Positions 4,856-7,464 of a stretch of DNA of 7,464 bases are shown one piece after another. This DNA is from Chloroflexia bacterium. GTDB taxonomy: Bacteria; Chloroflexota; Chloroflexia; QHBQ01; JADMIH01. Position 1 is the stretch's first letter; each line of letters starts with the position of its first letter. The notes under the pieces are model-generated. The model worked only from the letters and a program-made list of their open reading frames with translations, ran no database searches and was not told where the DNA came from. Position numbers and translations under genes: made by a program. The DNA lies in NCBI GenBank assembly GCA_025927935.1, contig JAICKM010000338.1, positions 1 to 7,464 of the forward strand, read 5' to 3'.

Positions 4856-6724
4856 CTAAGCTTGCGCGCCCTCCCCGCGTTGCGCTAGCACGCTTGCCAG
4901 CGTCGGGCGGTTGCCCGCGAGGCGGCCCTGGCCGGGCAGGACGATAGCCGTCACGTTGATGCCCGCCCCGCAGATCTGGCCGAGGGCGATGCCGATGGGT
5001 CCCGCCAGCCGCCCGGCGACCTGTTCGCGCATGAAGTCGGTCGGTAGCCCCAGCAGCGCCCACCCACTGACTGCGTCGAGTTCCAGCAACACGGCATAGC
5101 GCAGCACACGCGTATAATCGTCGACGGACAAGCCAATCCGCAGATGGACCAGAGCCGCCTGCCAGACCCGCCCGCAATCGGCTTCGTTCAGGCCGGTCGT
5201 GGTGGCCGGGGCGGGGGGCGCCGCTGCCTGATTAGAAGCGAGCGCGGACGGCGAGGCAGCAACCAGATCCGGCGCCGGTTCGGTGGGCGGAATGGCGGGC
5301 GCAGGATGCGGGTGCTCAGCGTCCGCCGCTCCACTCCCACGGCGACGGCGCAGCAAGCTCGTGAAGTACGCGCCCGGCTTGCTCACTTTGCCTTTGGCCT
5401 GCGCCCGGCACGTCGCCTCGATGGCCCAGCGGTAGGTCTCTTCGCCGTTCTCGACCAGGCATTGGCGGTGCCACTCCAGGCTATGCCCGTCGCCCAGCAT
5501 CCGGGTTCCCCAGCCGATCAGCGCATCGGCATCTCCGGCAAGAGGTACGCCGCTTGATGCGGGCAGGTCAGATAGGGACGCGTCGTTTACGTTCTCGTTT
5601 TTCAAGTCTTTAACGGTTAAACGATCAACGTTAACGAGTGCCGCGGCGAGTCCGCCCTGTGCGGACTCCATCCCCGCCGCGGCTCCGCTCTCTGCGGACT
5701 CCCTGCCTGGAGCGACCGGTGTGCTATCCCCTGTTCCCGCATCGAGTCCGCACAGGGCGGACTCCTCGCCTCCGCTCCATGCGGACTCCCCTGCCTTATC
5801 GTTGCCTGCCCGCGGAACCTGTCCGCTCGGTGCGGAGTCCCGACCGGCGGCGTCCTTATATGTAGGGCCGGCTTGCCCGCATGATGCGGAGTCCGTTGCG
5901 GGCGTCGGTATATCCGTTGATGCTTGTCCACATGATGCGGCTTCCCTAGGTGCTCGTACTTTGTCTGGACCTGCTGGCTGTCCGCATGATGCGGATGCGG
6001 CTTGTTCAGCGGGGGCAACGGGCGGCGTAGTGCCTTGGCCGCACGGGGCGGAGCCGTCGGGCGGCAACAGGCCCGGCTGGTAGGCGGCGGAGTCGCGGCG
6101 ACGGACATAGCTGTTGGCCCGCGTGAGCCGGGCCGCGGCGACCACATTGCCCAGGCCCCGCGCGTCGATAGTCACCTGGTAAGCGCGGCGCATGATAGCG
6201 GCGAGGCGCGTCAACTCCGTATCGGGGCCGAGCGGCGCCAGGCGCTGGGTGAGCCAGGCGACATGCTTGCGGGTCCACGTATCGGCGTCGAAGACGAGGT
6301 ATTCGAGCAGCGCCAGCGACGGCAGCAACAAACCACGCGCCGTGCGGTAGAGTTTTTGCTTGCCGCGCGGCGTCTCGACTTCTTCCACTTGCAACAGGCC
6401 GGTGGTTTGCAGCAGATTGGTATAGCGCGCGATGGTGTCCTGCGAGGTATCGAGATACGCGGCCAGCGCGTTTTGCGTGCAGTGCGCCCAGCCGTAGTAC
6501 GGATGACCGGGAGTGGTTTCCTCGAAGCTGTGCAGTGCAACCAGCAGCCCGATCCCTGTCGGCTTGAGCAGTGGCCCCCATTCCCGGATCAGGGTGGGTG
6601 TCAGCTCGCCGGCCCCCGCCTCCGGACAGGGCGCGGGCGACTCCTCCGGTATGGGTGATACCACAGGATCGGCGGCTATAGGTGTGGGTGGCGGGCGCGG
6701 GATCGCCCTGGGTTTGCTGTCCAT
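4856..6724 (-). CDS. Replication-initiator-like modular protein: winged helix, nine-fold repeat region, DnaA domain I-like C-terminus
   Basis: 622 residues from ATG at 6724, which has AAGGA 7 bases upstream. A longer start at TTG 6778 (18 more residues, with GGGAGGAG very close to it) is possible. Residues 1-45 are Pro-rich. Residues 50-135 form a winged helix-turn-helix (recognition part TQNALAAYLDTSQDTIARYTNLLQ, split here as 83-92 and 93-106; the wing is near RGKQKLYRT). Residues 136-212 are helical and basic at the end (YVRRR). Residues 225-358 are low complexity, with nine SAxCG/SAxSG units. Residues 398-460 resemble the DnaD-type patch of phage and plasmid replication proteins, with KPGAYFTSLLRRRR. 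Residues 516-597 resemble DnaA domain I: RVWQAALVHL, then LGLPTDFMREQVAGRL, then GPIGIALGQI, then INVTAIVL. I infer DNA binding plus recruitment of the replication machinery. A plasmid or integrated-element Rep is the leading idea; a transcription regulator is the alternative. Confidence 0.85.
   Translation of the reverse strand: MDSKPRAIPRPPPTPIAADPVVSPIPEESPAPCPEAGAGELTPTLIREWGPLLKPTGIGLLVALHSFEETTPGHPYYGWAHCTQNALAAYLDTSQDTIARYTNLLQTTGLLQVEEVETPRGKQKLYRTARGLLLPSLALLEYLVFDADTWTRKHVAWLTQRLAPLGPDTELTRLAAIMRRAYQVTIDARGLGNVVAAARLTRANSYVRRRDSAAYQPGLLPPDGSAPCGQGTTPPVAPAEQAASASCGQPAGPDKVRAPREAASCGQASTDIPTPATDSASCGQAGPTYKDAAGRDSAPSGQVPRAGNDKAGESAWSGGEESALCGLDAGTGDSTPVAPGRESAESGAAAGMESAQGGLAAALVNVDRLTVKDLKNENVNDASLSDLPASSGVPLAGDADALIGWGTRMLGDGHSLEWHRQCLVENGEETYRWAIEATCRAQAKGKVSKPGAYFTSLLRRRRGSGAADAEHPHPAPAIPPTEPAPDLVAASPSALASNQAAAPPAPATTTGLNEADCGRVWQAALVHLRIGLSVDDYTRVLRYAVLLELDAVSGWALLGLPTDFMREQVAGRLAGPIGIALGQICGAGINVTAIVLPGQGRLAGNRPTLASVLAQRGEGAQA
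5578..5640. other. AT-rich patch inside the replication-like gene
   Basis: About 60 bases with runs such as GTTTACGTTCTCG, TTTTTCAAG, TTAACGGTTAAACG and AACGTTAACG interrupt very GC-rich coding sequence. The patch encodes a polar Asn/Asp/Lys-rich stretch (about residues 364-382). It directly abuts the palindrome array on the side toward the gene's 3' end. In iteron origins an AT-rich unwinding region lies next to the repeats, so the placement is suggestive. A simple change of linker composition is the alternative. Confidence 0.4.
5648..6052. repeat. Array of nine short palindromes, consensus TCCGC-N5-GCGGA, within the coding sequence
   Basis: Units start at 5651, 5684, 5747, 5771, 5822, 5876, 5927, 5981 and 6038. 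Six are perfect TCCGC-N5-GCGGA. The units at 5876, 5927 and 6038 have one or two arm changes. Two (5648-5668 and 5744-5764) extend to 8-base arms, GAGTCCGC and GCGGACTC. Center spacings are 33, 63, 24, 51, 54, 51, 54 and 57 bases, all multiples of three. On the coding (minus) strand each unit reads Ser-Ala-x-Cys/Ser/Gly-Gly. The variable bases are almost only the five loop positions, and serine is always TCC, except for the alanine in the 5927 unit. Unit-to-unit linkers are unrelated in sequence. Confidence 0.85.
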
Positions 6725-6809
6725 CTTCCGGTCCTTGAATCCGGCAAGTATGCCGGGAACGGCCCGCGTAGACGGCAAGCTCCTCCCTGATCAACCGCGG
6801 GATCGGGCC

Positions 6810-6838
6810 TTGACAAGGGCCGGAAACTGCGGTATGAT
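6810..6838 (+). promoter_or_regulatory. Consensus sigma-70-type promoter for a plus-strand small RNA
   Basis: TTGACA (6810-6815), a 17-base spacer and TATGAT (6833-6838). The -35 is perfect, the -10 has one mismatch and the spacing is ideal. The predicted start is near 6845. No plus-strand gene follows, only a structured stretch ending in an intrinsic terminator. Confidence 0.72.
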
Positions 6839-6863
6839 AGGCGTGCAGGTTGGAAGTGGGCAA
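6834..6863 (-). promoter_or_regulatory. Candidate promoter of the replication-like gene, overlapping the small-RNA promoter
   Basis: The minus strand has TTGCCC (6863-6858), an 18-base spacer and TATCAT (6839-6834), about 110 bases upstream of the ATG at 6724. Its -10 shares five bases with the -10 of the plus-strand promoter. The -35 is weak. Both promoters could not be occupied at once. Confidence 0.35.
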
Positions 6864-7024
6864 TGACAAGCCCTTCCACTACGCAAGTAGCGGACTTCCG
6901 ATTTTACGCGCTGATGGGAGGAGTTTACCGGCGTCGCTTGCCAGGGTTAAGCCGATAGCTCCTTGAATGACAACAGTGTTGTAGAGCCTGCAACAAAGGA
7001 CTCGGGTGACGGCCGAGTCCTTTT
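6845..7024 (+). ncRNA. Candidate stand-alone structured small RNA of about 180 nt (possibly 6S-like)
   Basis: The RNA would start near 6845 and end in the terminator. Its first bases GCAGGTT (6845-6851) pair with AGCCTGC (6985-6991), closing the molecule exactly from the predicted start with one G-U pair. Inside are several stems. GGAA/TTCC plus GGGC/GCCC form one at 6852-6877. CTAC-GCAA-GTAG, with a GNRA tetraloop, lies at 6879-6890. AGGAG...CGGC pairs with GCCG...CTCCT at about 6918-6963. ACAAC-AGT-GTTGT lies at 6970-6982. No ORF with a ribosome site fits. The size, own promoter, closing stem and a 3' CCUUGAA...AGCCUGC string recall 6S RNA (SsrS), but the internal layout is not clearly that of 6S. 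A lineage-specific regulatory RNA, perhaps acting on the divergent gene, is equally possible. Confidence 0.55.
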
Positions 7025-7030
7025 CGTTTG
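6995..7030 (+). terminator. Rho-independent terminator, probably bidirectional
   Basis: A perfect 11-base-pair stem (AAAGGACTCGG at 6995-7005, CCGAGTCCTTT at 7013-7023) with a 7-base loop is followed on the plus strand by TTTTCGTTT. It ends the small-RNA unit. Read on the minus strand, the stem is followed by a weaker TTTGTTG, and it lies about 95 bases after the stop of the right-edge gene, so it may serve both converging transcripts. Confidence 0.82.
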
Positions 7031-7118
7031 CCCTGCTCCACCTCGTTTGTCGGTTCGACCTCCAGAAACGCCGCCGCCGGCCCGCCACGGGCCGCGACCG
7101 GCAAAGCTAATTCCCACA

Positions 7119-7464
7119 TTATTCATGATCATCGCTCGTGGTCTGGCGCTTCGGCACCGGCTTGAGCCGGGGCGTGCCCGCCTTGCCCGGCGCCGGGCGA
7201 TCCGCCGCCGCCGCATGGTCCCCGCCGGTGCCCTTGACCGAGTGCAGCGCACGCGGCGCAGGTTCGGGTTCGGGCGGCGCGGCATATGGTAACATCACCG
7301 TGTATTTGCGCGGCAGCGGCTCGCCTTCGTACCCACTATCGCCCTCGCCGCGCTTGCGCTCGATATACTCCAGCGCCGGCGCCAGCGCCCGTTGCAACCG
7401 CAAGAGCGGCTCCAACAACTGGCCCAGGTCGCTATCCTGTTGCCGGTTGAGCGGCACTTCCTCG
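7119..7464 (-). CDS. Hypothetical protein, C-terminal part, 5' end uncertain or outside window
   Basis: The minus-strand frame is open to the right edge and ends in TAA at 7119-7121. A GTG at 7457 would give 112 residues, but GAGGAA sits immediately against it, too close for a normal ribosome site, and the frame continues upstream as Glu-Glu. The gene therefore probably starts outside the window. The visible protein begins with a charged, leucine-rich amphipathic helix (LGQLLEPLLRLQRALAPALE, then YIERKRGEG), which could be a coiled coil or dimerisation segment. A short PRKYTVMLPY strand-like piece follows, then about 55 Pro/Ala/Lys-rich, probably disordered residues. I do not recognise the family. 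It is encoded on the same strand as the replication-like gene and separated from it by the small-RNA locus. Confidence 0.6.
   Translation of the reverse strand, partial: EEVPLNRQQDSDLGQLLEPLLRLQRALAPALEYIERKRGEGDSGYEGEPLPRKYTVMLPYAAPPEPEPAPRALHSVKGTGGDHAAAADRPAPGKAGTPRLKPVPKRQTTSDDHE

Noticed and set aside
5648..6052. CRISPR array
   Set aside because: Units are about 15 bases with a variable 5-base core, spacers are 9-48 bases and coding, and all unit distances keep the reading frame. This is a coding repeat, not a CRISPR.
6006..6869. Alternative minus-strand frame of 287 codons over the start of the replication-like gene
   Set aside because: Overlaps the winged-helix-coding region in another frame, reads as low-complexity Arg/Pro/Ala, and would start upstream of the predicted transcription start.
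7036..7060. tRNA T-loop-like GGTTCGA
   Set aside because: The flanking bases do not form a T stem, and no anticodon or acceptor arm could be found around it.
6879..7292. Small frames on both strands around the terminator
   Set aside because: They cross the 11-base-pair terminator stem and the candidate small RNA, and differ from the coding bias of neighbouring genes.

Overview
The window is a 7.5 kb piece of high-GC bacterial chromosome (or large replicon) that reads best as Chloroflexota. The reasons are the M1 peptidase with an ALES motif in place of GAMEN, the PQQ-type sugar dehydrogenase with the STCNVC...DPRRA...GLRN pattern, and two short GC-rich palindromes of a kind I associate with dispersed repeats in that phylum. 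The phylum call is an inference, because there is no rRNA or other marker gene here.

Left half (1-3784), all on the minus strand. An ECF sigma factor gene cut off inside region 2 (3683-3321) has an excellent promoter, TTGACA-17-TACAAT. A 366-base GC-rich stretch follows, then a membrane-anchored PQQ-dependent sugar dehydrogenase (2954-1791). Next come a 239-base spacer with a dispersed-type hairpin and operator-like repeats, and an exported M1 metallopeptidase that runs off the left edge (1551-1). The dehydrogenase and peptidase are both predicted to act outside the cytoplasm. They are collinear but probably separately transcribed.

Middle (3750-4855). A divergent regulatory region holds the minus promoter of the sigma remnant and a strong extended -10 promoter on the plus strand (TTGACT-17-TATCAT). 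The plus promoter drives an unrecognised 156-residue protein (4141-4611). A long imperfect stem-loop lies between the two promoters. A GC-rich palindrome follows the orphan gene in the convergent spacer.

Right half (4856-7464). The large minus-strand gene (6724-4856) encodes a modular protein that looks like a replication initiator or replisome loader. It has an N-terminal winged helix, a low-complexity middle with nine repeats, a short DnaD-like helical patch, and a C-terminal domain resembling DnaA domain I. The nine repeats are also DNA palindromes, TCCGC-N5-GCGGA, and nearly all variation falls in the 5-base loop. This suggests that the DNA itself is a recognised site. An AT-rich patch sits next to the array, so an intragenic iteron-type origin or regulatory array is worth considering.

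Upstream of this gene, on the plus strand, there is a consensus promoter (TTGACA-17-TATGAT), about 150 bases without a convincing ORF whose two ends pair exactly from the predicted transcription start, and a strong intrinsic terminator. This looks like a stand-alone structured small RNA. A partial, unrecognised minus-strand gene fills the right edge and converges on the same terminator.
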